Source of the DNA: Tethya wilhelma
Taxonomy: Eukaryota > Porifera > Demospongiae > Tethyida > Tethyidae
DNA length: 64,000 nt
NCBI GenBank assembly: GCA_964030475.1
Contig: CAXIPT010000003.1
Span: 12,503,115 to 12,567,114, forward strand
Reading direction: 5' to 3'
The position numbers and the translations under genes are program-made. The notes beneath the pieces were generated by a model. That model searched no databases, was not told the origin of the DNA, and saw only the letters and a list, made by a program, of their open reading frames with translations. Below are positions 46,476 to 63,984 of this stretch, piece by piece; position 1 is the stretch's first letter, and each line of letters begins with the position of its first letter.

Positions 46476-47321
46476 CAGTGTTCCAAATGAAGAGAGCAAA
46501 CTTTTTGAATTTGGGTTATTTGCCACTTAACCTATCAATGCTGAGTAGGGTTGGGCTTTACATAATGTAATTAAATAATTTGATTACTGGAGAATTTAGT
46601 AAAAGATGGGCGGGGCTATCACGTGACACCTCTGCAGTTGTATGGGCTCTTTTATTGATGTGATTTTTAAAAAGTTTTTAGCATTTTTCTTCCACAAACC
46701 TTGGAGTTAAGCTCTCAATTTTCATTCCATGATAATACCCCCTGAACTGCATCTTCACAGTAACTATAGGTTCTTAACTCAAAAGGTATTCTTCAAGATA
46801 ACCAAAAAATCAAGTTTTAGAGGGGTAAAAGTTTTTAGCATTTTATTTCTGCAATCTTGTGAGTTAAGCTCTGATTATTTAAAATAAGATAGAAGACATG
46901 TTGGTTTATTGATGCATGTAAAAGTTGAGCTCTTTGCACACTCTGCTTAGTGTTTAAGTTGAAGGAAAGTAGTTAGCCTGCAATACAGCCTTTTGGATGA
47001 TGTAATATGATGTCATAAGTGTAGTGTGTAGTTATCTGATGTCATTAACCACAACATGTTTACTATATAATGATGTGCAGCTGCTGTTATGTAATACGTA
47101 GTAAATTGTCATTTATTCATTGTGATGTCATCAAAATGGTGCTTGGAATGTACTACTGCTATACTAAACTTTGCCAAAACTGCTGGCTATAGACCGCAAA
47201 AGCATTTTGGCAGTAGATTAATGCTTAAATAGTGAAATTTTGTGTGAAATTCAGCTCTATTTTGGATTGGGTAAAAATTAGAGCAAGATTAAAAAGTTTG
47301 CTCTCTTCATTTGGAACACTG
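46476..47321. mobile_element. Tc1/mariner-type MITE, 846 bp
   Basis: Perfectly paired termini CAGTGTTCCAAATGAAGAGAGCAAACTTTTT (as inverted repeats, about 31-36 bp) flanked on both sides by TA (46474-46475 and 47322-47323), the Tc1/mariner target duplication. No transposase frame inside. Interior is AT-rich with repeated TTTTTAGCATTTT and GAGTTAAGCTCT words. It ends 94 bp before the NEK start codon. Confidence 0.9.
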
Positions 47322-47415
47322 TATAATAGTCACTGTAGCTGTTGCTTAGCAACGCCACCTCAAACGTAAACATCTGACGGCCCATCAGCTCAATGTAGGC
47401 CGCAGTCAGTTAGCG

Positions 47416-48142
47416 ATGGCGTTGTGTGTTGCAAGGGGGAACAAAGACCCGAGGCTATCAGCCTACAGGATCGTGAAACAGGTGGGCAAAGGTAGCTATG
47501 GCGAGGTGTTCCTGGTGAGACACGCCTCGAAGAAACAGGTCAGTCAGTATTAAAGATGGCAAATATTACTACTAGACTGTCAGTATCAATCCACATACAC
47601 ACTACATGTGGACTGTATTTTATAATATCTTTGATTGTAGTATGTCATGAAGAACATCAACCTCGGGGCGAGCAATGCTAAAGAGAGACTGGCTGCTGAG
47701 CAAGAGGTACAACTAGTGTGTGTGTGTGTGTGTGTGTTACGAGAGCTGAGATCTAGTGTGTGTGTTGTTGCAGGCTGCCCTCCTCTCCCAGTTGCACCAC
47801 CCTAACATTGTCTCCTACAAGGAGTCCTTCCAGGACGACCTCGCTGTACTGCACATCGTCATGGGCTACTGTGAAGGAGGCGACCTTTGTACCCGACTGA
47901 AAATGGCCAAGGATCGTCTGTTCCCTGAGACTCAAGTTGTTGAGTGGTTTGTTCAGATAGCACTGGCCCTGCAGTACCTCCATGACAAGAACATACTCCA
48001 CAGGGACCTCAAGGTGGGTGAGGGTATTCATGGTCAGAGCATAGATGATAATAATAAGTACTTTATACGCTCTGTTTCATTTGCAGACTCAAAACATTTT
48101 CCTCAGTAAAAGCAACATTATAAAGGTACCATCATTATGTCA

Positions 48143-48185
<43 letters not shown>

Positions 48186-48350
48186 NCGACAAGAACATAC
48201 TCCACAGGGACCTCAAGGTGGGTGAGGGTATTCACGGTCAGAGCATAGATGATAATAATAAGTACTTTATACGCTCTGTTTCATTTGCAGACTCAAAACA
48301 TTTTCCTCAGTAAAAGCAACATTATAAAGGTACCATCATTACGTCATTCA

Positions 48351-48401
<51 letters not shown>

Positions 48402-49224
48402 TGAGCTATGCCCCCTGCAGGTTGGTGATCTTGGAATAGCCAGGGTGTTGGATGGATCATGTGAGCTGGCTCAGACTGTGATTGGTACTCCATATTACAT
48501 GAGTCCAGAGCTGTTTGCCAATCAGCCTTACAACCACAAGTCAGACATCTGGGCCCTCGGCTGCTGTGTCTATGAGATGGCCACTCTGAAGCACGCCTTC
48601 AATGCCAGGAACATCAACGCCCTCATGTACAAGATCCTTGCAGGCAAAGTCCCACCCCTCCCACCCCAGTTCAGTGAGGACCTCTCCAATCTGGTCCAAC
48701 TGATGATGGCCAGGGATGCCAAACAGAGGCCCTCGGTCCACGAGATACTCAGGATGAGCTTCATCAGAAGACACATCAAGATGTTCCTCGACAGGACATC
48801 GTCAAAGAGACGTTCAGGGTTGGTCCCTGCAAAATGAGGTAATTATTACATCATTAATGGTTGTTCCTGCTCCTACAGAAAGAAAAGCTCTCCCTCTTCC
48901 AGTAGTGTGTCTCTGGAGCCAGCACCTCCCTTGGACACCCAGCAGGGAGGCAGGGCGAGGAAGAGAAGGTCCAGCAGGTAATGCAAGATGTGCTGGTGTC
49001 CTCTGTTGTCTGATGTGGTGTTTTACACTGTCCTCCAGCGATGCATCTGTGCATGAGGAGAGAGGGGACTCTGGCAGTAGGAGCAGTTCAACTTCTAGTC
49101 TACCACAGATCACTTCTCCCACTCCCGGAGAGCTCAAACCAGAGCCACCTCAGCAAGTAGCCAAGTCCAGAGGATCAAAGAAGGTACTCATAACTGCAGG
49201 GAGATGCTGTGAGAGTTGATAGCT

Positions 49225-49260
<36 letters not shown>

Positions 49261-49907
49261 GGTGTCCAAACCACTCTCGGCACAAGATCCTTCTAATAAA
49301 AAGAAGCCCTCTAATGACAGTCCTGGTTGCCATAGAAACAGTAAACCACCCTCTGGTGAGTTGTTAGCATGACTCAAAGTTCACAGTTCAAAGATAATTG
49401 ATCCCATTAAAGGTCAGAGTTCACTGTCGGCAAGGGAAAGAAGGCGCAGGAGAAAACAAGAAAGGGGCGGGGCAGTCCGAGCAAAACTCATTTTAAAATC
49501 AAGACCATCTAGCGAGGCACTCAAAAAGAAAGAAGATGTTATTGAAGCAAGGTGAGTGTTCCACCCAGTAGCCCCTCTGCTCTAACCTAGCTGCCATTGC
49601 CACCCCTCCAGCCCACCACCAGGTGCCACCAGACAGCCATCCTCTAATGGAGCAGTCGTTAGTGACGGACAGAATGATGATGATGTCACTGATGGTCCAT
49701 ATGATGTCATAGATAGTCAAAATGATGTCATAGAGAAGGTGGGTGTCGAAAGTGACGAGGTGGAGGAGTTCTTCTCCCTGTTGGACACCACCCTCCATCT
49801 CCCGGAGGGGGAGCAGGCACCCCAGCCCTCTCCAAAACCTCCCTACAGACAGGCCTTCACTGAGAGCAGTGGTAAGTCAGACTCCTCACACCACAGGGAG
49901 CTAGAAA

Positions 49908-49953
<46 letters not shown>

Positions 49954-52900
49954 GTGTAGGTCAAGGAGGTCTGCCCTCAGGGCGACTGGCAGATAGGATC
50001 AGAGTGCTAAGAGAGTGAGTTGCATTTGGTGTCATAGTATGTAATGGGTGGAGGATATCTGGGAGAAAAAGAGTTTGGAATTAGATTTTAAGTTTATGAT
50101 GCTTATGGACCAGTTATTGATCTTCATGAGACACAAAAGCTGATCATGTGAGCAGCTAGTCTGGCGCGTGTAGTTTTAGCACACGTGTAAAGGGTCTGGA
50201 TACGCCAGACTAGTGAGCAGCAATGCCTCATGGAGATATTACTACTAGACTGTCAGTATCAATCCAGCAATAGCATAAATTATTCTAGTTGTTAATTAAT
50301 TAACAGTAAGCCTTGGTCTTGAGTCAAATACAAATAGTTGCAGTCACTAGAAAGTCTAGCAATGTGTACAATTAAATCTCTTCAAGCTGATCACAATGGT
50401 ACCAAACCCAGCTCAATACGACCTTCCTAGACATATGACTACATATAAAAAATATTGGAAATGTATTGAGACATAGGAATGGTTAAATCGTAAAAAGAAA
50501 GCAAACAAGATGGAATGGCTGTTTGAGTGTGTGCAGAATTCTTCCTGTGTGGGCTGCATGTATTACCATGACTCTCTTTCCATGTTGAGTCCCTCATGTT
50601 GCCCATAGGAATAATTCTTTACACACTCAAACAGCCATTCCATCTTGTTTGCTTTCTTTTTCGATTTACTATGTCTCAATGTTTTTTTTACTTGTTTGTT
50701 CTCTTTTTTTCATAATTCTACGAATCATACTTGAGTTTGCGTGTATATGGTAGTTACTTGTACACTATCAGCAAGGGACATTATAGCTTATATAATTTTT
50801 GCTACCAGCATGCATTATAAAAGTACTGAAAGCGTCTCAGGAGGCTGGAGCTGTTTCTTAGATTCTAACAAATTTATTGGCTTTTCTCATCTTCTTATAG
50901 TCACAACTACATATAAGTGTAAGAGTTCAGAAATCGTCAGCAAGCAGCGAATACTCGAATTCCAAATAACGCACACTTGTCTATCTGGAAAAGGGTGGTC
51001 ATTTGAATTTTCAAGTAGCTTATGAATTATGCATGAGTGTAGAAATTAATGGCTGCAATATAATTATTATAGAGAAGGCGCTTTTCCCCTTGTATCTAGC
51101 GACTCAATGAGACTCAGAGACATGAAAAACGATGCCAAAAGGACCTGAAGAAACCACGTCACTTCTGAAGAAGAAGATGGAGAAAATTGGAGGTTTGGTA
51201 TATTTTAGTTCGGTAGCTTAGCAAAGGTTTTAGGCCATGTTTGGGCTTGTTAGAAAGAAAATGAGCTAAGAAGTACCTTTTAGTGTCAAGCGCTCATTTT
51301 TTGCAGAGTTATTAGCGTGAATATTTGTATTGCGCTAATGGGCCATTCGTGCCATTCCTATGATTGTAGTACTGGTACAACAGCTATAAAAATAGATTTT
51401 AATTATGTTAAAAAATGTTGAGCGAGCGGGGATTTTCAGTACGAGCCTAGACCTTGTCATTATGACATGTGCTAGCGCTGCACGGTCTAGGGCTTACACG
51501 TACCTTCCATCCTTTATCCCACCTACCCCGTACACTACATGCCAGTCACAAAGACGCTATGACTGACATAGGTTCTGCGAATAGGTGGGGGCTCAACTAT
51601 GCTCAACTGAATGTATGTAAGCATGCAGTTAGCGAGGCAATCAGGGGAGACTCACCACGGCCCCCAGACCATGTATGTGGTGAACCTTAGGCAGTATTTG
51701 ACTCCTGCCGTATAGCCCCGCTACACTAACACACTTACACACTTATTATATATAGTTTCACATCCCTATTTATAGTGCTGGTTCACGGACAGTAAATGTT
51801 AGTTGGGTTTCGTTTAATGAGATTCATTGAAGACGGAAGACGTGACGCTAAATGGAATGCAGTTAATTGATTCAAACTAAGTGACGTAATTATACGCTAA
51901 ATGGAATGTAATTAACACCGCGCCGTAAACAGGCTTCTACGCCTTTTACTATCTATGTAATGGCATAATGGTTTGGCTACCAACACACCTATCCAAGATT
52001 ATTCTTTAGCTAGAGAAGCTGAAAAGCCTTTTGCTTCATGCCCAGGCTCTTCCTAGACAAGGCTAGCAAAGTCTCATATGCACAATAAGCTGCTGTGCGT
52101 CTGTTACTAAATTATCTGAAGAATGGCAGCTCTAGAGACGAAGTAGAAAGTACTTACGCTCATTAATCGAGATTATCTTGAAATTTGACGTGTAGAATCT
52201 TGCAAAACGCTGTGGTTTCTGAGATCTGAGGCTTTCGTGCTTCTTTGAGCGCTTAGCTTAGAAACCGCACCCATTGATCACGCCCCGTGCATAGTGTGCG
52301 TTATCTAGAAATACAGTTGAGTTAGCCAGGTACTAGCTAAGTAACTTTGGGAACTATTATGTATGATAATACTGCGTTGTTTACTATAACTGAGTGAACT
52401 TTAGTATCACTGCATGCCAGACTAATCTATACTATCTCACTCGGTAGCTGATGAGAGACCAGTCTCCTCTGTAGCTCAGATGCATATCAGTGTGAAACAA
52501 GCATTAGTTCAAGTCCCACCAAAGGGTGGCCCACAGCAACATGATCTTTCCTGCACTCAGGCCAATTGGAAGATGCCTAGCTAGCATGGAATCACTAGGC
52601 TGTGCGCCTAATCTGCTTGCTTGGGTCTCAATACTCATGGTCTTCTTTTATACACAATGTCATGCATGCATATTTAGTTTTGCGTTCTACATGAGTGTAC
52701 CGAGGCTTGTGCACCTGCGGTGCTTTCATTATAAAAAGTGGCCTGCATCATGCATTCAACTGCCCTATACATAAAGTATTGCTCTGATAAAATTAATGAT
52801 TTTTTCATAACAGCAAAATATGTACATGTTGACACATATTGACACAAATATATACATACATAAGACTTTGACCAATAGTGCCACATAATATAACACTCAC

Positions 52901-53238
52901 ACGAAAAAAACAGAATCACTTTCACAATTAATGCTACAATAGTAACAGTAATATTGTGCATGGTTACAGAACTTTCTAATCAAGTTGCTATAGCTGATCG
53001 AGTATACAATACGAGTATGTGGTGTTATCTAGAAGAATTTTTTTCCTCTGGACATATAATTAGAACAAACAATGACATCATAATGACAGTGCTACAATAA
53101 TCTGTGGGTGATATAATAACAAATAAATGGTTTCAAATATTTTTCTTTTTTTTCCTTCGAGAACTAAAAACGACCTGTACTTTGAGTAGAAACTATTAAA
53201 CCTTCGAAGCTAAGAAACAAAAAACCGGGCAAAAGTGA

Positions 53239-53274
<36 letters not shown>

Positions 53275-53935
53275 ATTACCTCACAGTTTACTACACATTA
53301 CCAAACACACACAAAGTTCACTTAAATAGAAAGAAATATTGAATCAATAGTGGGTGCACACATACACTCGATCTAGTGCATGATAGAGGCTTGAAGCCAA
53401 ATGAGCAATTAAGGGTGGGAGGGGCCAAAATAGGACCAATTTTCACTGTGTATTCCTGCCATCCTGATTGATGATCTATTGTCTGATTTAGTATGAACCT
53501 GTGTATTCCTGCCATCCTGAACATAAGTATGTGTGCATGTGTGTGAAAGATAATCACATACAGGCTATTTATAAATTCTAAAGATATTATAAATATTTGA
53601 AAGGCTTACATTTTGTCTGTTGCCATTCTCCCTATCACTATAGCGTGTTATTCTAGTTGTTAAATTGTCTTCTGTTGTTGTCTTGGTGCAGGGAGTGTGT
53701 GCGTGGACTGGGGGAGGAGCTAGTCAGGGAAGCTCTGCAAATGCTGGAAACTGCTGATTTGGAACAACCAGAGGTCTGTGTGTGTACATGCAATAACTAT
53801 GATGTAATGATGATGCAATTCATTGTTTTATAGAAGCAGCTATTGGTGTTGCTAGGCAACGACAGAGTAGAGGACTATGCTGCAAAATTACAGCAGCTTA
53901 AATTGTGTGAAGATTCACTCTCAGTGCTGGCATAG
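47416..53935 (+). CDS. NIMA-related kinase, NEK4/NEK1-like
   Basis: Serine/threonine kinase of the NEK family, which acts on microtubules, cilia and the DNA-damage response. From the ATG at 47416: YRIVKQVGKGSYGEVFLVRH (glycine loop), YVMKNINL (ATP Lys), ALLSQLHHPNIVSYKESF, MGYCEGGDL, LHDKNILHRDLK (catalytic loop), TQNIFLSKSNIIK, VGDLGIARVLDG (DLG in place of DFG, as in NEK4), TVIGTPYYMSPELF, SDIWALGCCVYEMATLKHAF, RPSVHEIL. The kinase ends at about 48780; a basic Ser-rich tail (exons at 48880-48979, 49039-49182, 49261-49355, 49413-49551, 49611-49872, 49961-50014) follows. After a 3.7-kb intron full of repeats, the last exons (about 53697-53773 and 53834-53935) read ECVRGLGEELVREALQMLE... and KQLLVLLGNDRVEDYAAKL. 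The small TQNIFLSK exon is duplicated around the n at 48186. Confidence 0.88.
47990..48345. repeat. Duplicated NEK exon block around an n
   Basis: 47990-48145 and 48188-48345 carry the same sequence (end of the HRDLK exon, the intron and the TQNIFLSKSNIIK exon) with a few base changes. They are separated by a GT run and the n at 48186. As drawn, the kinase would repeat its catalytic loop, so it is an assembly overlap. Confidence 0.9.
50460..50695. mobile_element. Foldback MITE in a NEK intron
   Basis: Arms of about 85 bp pair: AGCAAACAAGATGGAATGGC and TGTTTGAGTGTGT on the left are repeated as the reverse complement on the right (50626-50663). The outer parts ATTGAGACATAG/CTATGTCTCAAT also match. 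The loop is about 65 bp. No coding capacity. Confidence 0.8.
51415..52060 (-). repeat. 650-bp dispersed repeat with TATA box, second copy
   Basis: Reverse-strand counterpart of 6212-6865, in the large NEK intron. TATAAATAGGGA (reverse, about 51764-51775) and the GC-rich tail are conserved. Adjacent on its upstream side is a 280-bp terminal module (52095-52312), and further related sequence lies at 50290-50440. Confidence 0.6.
52080..52730 (-). mobile_element. GCCGAGGCTT-family element in a NEK intron
   Basis: The 280-bp module (52095-52312, reverse, ending in the CTAGATAACGCAC block at about 52300) is followed at 52694-52728 by the hairpin end TACCGAGGCTTGTGCACCTGCGGTGCTTTCATT. The other terminus (expected TAAGCCTCGGC near 52080) is worn, leaving AATAAGC. 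Confidence 0.55.
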
Positions 53936-54144
53936 CTAGTACATTGTATGGTGTACGTGTTCAAAACATTATCAGGCTGATAAAATTCTCTCCTTTTTCT
54001 ATAATTGTTTCAACTCCTTATAATATAATAACAATATTAATGACAGTAACAGAATGTACTAAAAATACCTCAACATATGACTTTGCATTACTGTATATAC
54101 AAACACACTATAATAGAGTTATAGCTATAGTGCATGACTTGTGT

Positions 54145-55968
<1,824 letters not shown>

Positions 55969-56041
55969 CTTTGATCGGCAATATTTCCAATTAATACCCA
56001 CCTTAGTAACGGTCTCGATGAATCTCATTACTGCGCATGTC

Positions 56042-57349
56042 TACGGTGGCCGAGAGGGTCACCGAACCGAACCTCTGTCTGCCGAGCGCGGCGGTCAAAT
56101 CACCGAAGTAATCGGGTCAAATCACCGAAGTAATCGGGCATTCCGAGTACGTCGGTCACTTGCCGAAGTATGCGGACACAGGAAATGTGCTTTATTTGGG
56201 AAGTACAGGTCACGTGGCAGTGCCGAGAGGGTCAGGCTGGGCTGGCGCGCTCAATTTAGAGTAGAAATGCAGTAGCACAGCACCGTCAGTATATTAACTA
56301 CCATCTGGAACAGGATATCTTTGATATGTGCACTCTGTGACTCTAGATCTCTCCATTATTATTAGCTAATTATAATAATTAGTATTATTGTTGTCATCTT
56401 TACATTTATATTATGCTTTATCTCAGTTTTGTCTGTCTGTCCATAATTTACAATTACAATTACAATAGTCACAGTGTAGGATGCAATTGAGACGAAATAG
56501 ACAAAATACCCTGCTTAATTATATATGATAGCTTTAGGCAATGTATGAGCGGAGAGGAATCGATCAGTGATCACGATAGCCAGTGTTGATTTCTAGCTAC
56601 GGTGAGCACCGTGACTGACAGGCTCTGCTCTCCAGCAGAGTCTCTAGACTGACCAGGCTATGATATCTCGCCAGTGTATCCTGTAGTCAGTGGGCATTTA
56701 TTTTGATCAGTAATTGTTGTCAGAAAGACCAATTTATCACTACTATTAATGAATTGAACAGCAGACTGTACAATTTTAATTATTAAATAATACTGTTATA
56801 CTGCTTGACATGCATATAACCATCCAAATTTATCCGACTGTCAAGGGATCACTGGTCATCTTGAATACTGATACACTGGCTAATACGTACAATACATATG
56901 CTAGACAGCCCGTCCTATTAAACAGGCCCAGCAGGCCACCTCACTGTACGTACAATATAGCACATAATAATGGTTTTATTATGATAATAATATAAACTTT
57001 CTAAATAATATCATAATAATAAATTAGCTATTATACACTGTATAAGATTGATAGAACTTTAATTACTATGATAGCAGACTGCACTTTTACTCTAAATTGA
57101 GCACACCAACTCAGCCCGACCCTTTCGGCAACACCCGACCCCGTCGGGTCAGACGTATCACGTGATCCAACTTTATTACGTTTCGATTTCCGGTATCCGC
57201 GTACTTCGGCAGGGGACCGACGTACTCGGAATGCCCGATTACTTCGGCAAGGGACCGCCGACGTACTCGGAATGCCCGATTACTTCGGTGATTTGACCGC
57301 CGCGCTCGGCAGACAGAGGTTCGGTTCGGTGACCCTCTCGGCCACCGTA
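56042..57349. mobile_element. 1.3-kb foldback element between PDHB and IMMP2L
   Basis: Left end TACGGTGGCCGAGAGGGTCA... and the reverse complement of the right end are identical for about 90 bp (through GAACCGAACCTCTGTCTGCC and GCGCGGCGGTCAAATCACCG). They remain similar for about 300 bp, with CCGAAGTAATCGGGCATTCC modules repeated within each arm (twice in each). CATGTC occurs on both sides (56036-56041 and 57350-57355), a 6-bp target duplication. The interior (56300-57080) is AT-rich and lacks a transposase. Confidence 0.88.
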
Positions 57350-57350
57350 C

Positions 57351-58163
57351 ATGTCCATTCCGAGGCGGTTCTTGCTGGGGTTGGTGGTCGGAGTGCCAGT
57401 TGCTGTCACCTTCCACGACACGGTTGGTTCGCCCGCTGCAGTCGTTGGCTCCTCCATGAGGGTGGGTTTGGTGCTCTCAGGTTAATGGTACTGTTGCAAT
57501 GTCCCTGTCAATCTCCTCCAGCCAACCTTTAACCCCTATCCTACCACCACCAGAGATGTAGTCTGGGTGAACAAGTGGCGTTGCAGACATCAGACCATTA
57601 ACCCTGGGCTAGTCATTGCATTCAGGTGAGGAGGATGAGTTACCGCCTGTAAACCAGTTTCAAACAACGTGACATACTGTATACAGTGTGTGTGTGTTCA
57701 TTGTATGCAAATGATAGTATCTGTTTCTACACAGGTCTCCATCCAATCCTAATGAAATGATGATCAAAAGAGTTGTTGCAACATCTGGTCAGATTGTACG
57801 GTGGGTCCATCATGGCCGATAGGTGGCAGCGTAAACTATACCTAATTCTAACTGATGCTGGTGTCCTTCCTCTAGTACCTATGGCTATAAGACTCGCTAT
57901 GTTGAAGTGCCTGCTGGCCATCTCTGGGTGGAGGGAGACAATGAGAAGACCTCCAAAGACAGCAACATCTTTGGAGCTGTAAGCCAAACACACACACAGT
58001 ACATATTACATGGTTTGGTTAGCAATAACAACTATCATTTTGTGCTCAGATATCTGCAGGTTTGGTAGAAGGTAGGATCAGCAGTGTGATATGGCCCCCC
58101 AGGAGATGGGGGAGAGTGGGGCACACGCTGAGAGACAGCCAAATGGAGAGAACTAGAAACTGA
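57351..58163 (+). CDS. IMMP2L: Mitochondrial inner membrane protease subunit 2 (IMMP2L)
   Basis: Signal-peptidase-like protease that trims proteins sorted to the intermembrane space. From the ATG at 57351: MSIPRRFLLGLVVGVPVAVT (membrane anchor), FHDTVGSPAAVVGSSMR with the catalytic Ser in SSM; exon 2 PTFNPYPTTTRDVVWVNKW; SPSNPNEMMIKRVVATSGQI, with the catalytic Lys in IKRV; YGYKTRYVEVPAGHLWVEGD..., SKDSNIFGA (box E); then ISAGLVEGRISSVIWPPRRW and a short tail, stop at 58161-58163. Full family length. The start codon lies within the target duplication of the element at 56042-57349, so the native upstream region is now 1.3 kb away. The donor after SSMR is GTGGGT. Confidence 0.92.
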
Positions 58164-58408
58164 TGTCATGAAAACTGATATTCATGATTGTGTGTACTAA
58201 TTGCATTCCGATTCCACATGTTGTATCGCTAGTTGCTATGGAGACTTCCTTTTGAAGTCACACACGTCAACGGGCCAATCAAATGCTCGGTTTACTATTG
58301 ATGTGAGTGTAGTAGGTGTACTGTGGAAGGCGCTGGTACTAGCCATATTTATGAGTGCATCGGCTCTTTTGGTCAAAGAACGCGCACACAAGAAGACGTC
58401 TCTGTGTC

Positions 58409-59393
<985 letters not shown>

Positions 59394-59799
59394 ACTCACT
59401 CCCTCCCTCCCTCATATCATCTTCTGTGTCCCTCCTGTTTGTTTCTCTCCCATTCACCAACTTATTCTCTTGCTGTGGATACACTACATTTATACATGAT
59501 CAGAGTTTCTTTGTGTCATCACGCTATTTTTGTTGGTTGCCATAGTAACAATGTATTTTCCTTGCATTAATTGTTGTACAGAACATTTTCTTACAAAAAG
59601 CAAAACTGACGACAATACACATTGACAGCATGATCCATTGGGTATACACTGATGGGCTGGTACAGGTGTACAAAAGGAGGGGATAGCTACCTATATGGTC
59701 TCTTGAAGTACATATGATGTGATAAATGATTTATGGGGAAAGGCTGATCTGTGCTATGTGTGTGTACATGGGTGTGGTAGTTCATTGATAGTCATATAA
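59394..59799. other. Convergent 3' intergenic region (FAM72/SRPK)
   Basis: No coding sequence or repeat recognised. Confidence 0.6.
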
Positions 59800-62665
<2,866 letters not shown>

Positions 62666-62927
62666 GGTAAGACCTCTTTCAGCTCCAAACACAGTTGCAA
62701 GTATATATTAATCATAGCCTGCGCGTTGATGTATTTCCCAAGCCATTTATTAATTAGTGACTTCCTGTGTAGAAACAGCTGATAATGCACATAATTTGTC
62801 ACATGTCAGAGTTCGAAGTATAACGATCAAAATGACAAGGGTCAAGTCAATAAAGAGTGGATAATATATAATTATACTGCTAGAGTTTTTTCTCAATCAG
62901 TATTTCATCAAGCAAAGAGCTGCCAAG

Positions 62928-63984
62928 TTAATGGCTTGCTGCAAAGTTGGGAGAGTAGGAGGTCGCGGTGTAGCTCCATCCTGTGGTGGAGGTGAAGCCA
63001 GGAGCAGGAGGAGGAGGCATCTCCAGAGGGAAGGAAGATGACGGTGCCTGGGGGAACTGGTGGAGGTGACCGGGATGAAAGCCAAAGTCGGGTGGGCTGG
63101 CTCCACTTGGCACAGCAGTGACTGTGGGAGAGTGGAAGAGACAGGGAGACTGAGCAGACTGGAAGCTGTTCCCCAGGAGAGGGTTATCTCGAGCAGTGTG
63201 GCAGGGAGTGAGAGCCTCTGGGGAGAACACTGTTGGCTGGATGTACTGGCCATGATGGGGGTGGAATGGGTGAATTGGAAGGACCAGGTCAGTGGTGGAG
63301 TCTGGGAGCATGGCAGTGGCTCCATCGCTGCTCTCCTCTCCATCTTCAGGAGGAACTGTCTCACAGCAGACCAGGTCGGGTTGGGTCTCGTTTGGAATGG
63401 TGATGGTTTGGGCAACACCTGGATACACCACACATTGACAGCAATCCTCACTGCACCCTGGTGAAGAGGAGTAGCAACTACTACTATTCAGTGAGTCTGA
63501 CCCCGGACTCACCACACCCTGTATGTAGATGGAGTATAGATAAACTGATTTACTTGCCAATAATTTAGTATTATTATTTGTACTGTCGTTCTGTAAACAT
63601 ATATACCTGCTGTGCACCCAGTCTGAAAGTGTCTTGCAATTTCTTTATGAACACTATGGTTTCTGTCAATATATCAACTTTGGAAGGTCGCCTTGGTTTC
63701 TTCTGCCCTCTGGGTGGTTTCCAGCCGAGGACGGCAGCCAAGTTGTCGTAACCGCAGCCCAACTCTCGCACTCTAGTCTTTTCTCTCAAATTTTTTTTCT
63801 CTCTTTTTATTTCTCTTTTCTCGATTTCGTCATTGTATGAAACCAGCCGTTTTGGGCGCTTGAGCGGCTTCCCACCGCGGCCATGCTGACTTGCTTTGAC
63901 TTCATCGTATGGCACAACAGTGTAGTAACAGAAACTCTGAGAGCTGCCGCTTGCTTCTGTCATAGCAGTTGCAACAGACCACAT
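62928..63984 (-). CDS. bHLH transcription factor, divergent
   Basis: Exon 1 (63984-63606) starts MWSVATAMTEASGSSQSFCY and holds a bHLH domain at about residues 54-118: a basic region KREIKREKKNLREKTRVREL, helix 1 around GYDNLAAVLGW, the loop PRGQKKPRRPSK, and helix 2 VDILTETIVFIKKLQDTF. The Glu and Arg of the ExxR motif that contacts E-box DNA are present in LREKTRVRE. The usual LN-x-AF of helix 1 reads LGCGYDNL, so it fits no class cleanly. Exon 2 (63518-62928) is a Ser/Pro-rich, His-containing tail with the look of an activation domain, ending NFAASH before the stop at 62928. An ATG at 63963 could also be the start. The class (atonal/achaete-like group A versus other) cannot be settled by eye. 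Confidence 0.8.
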
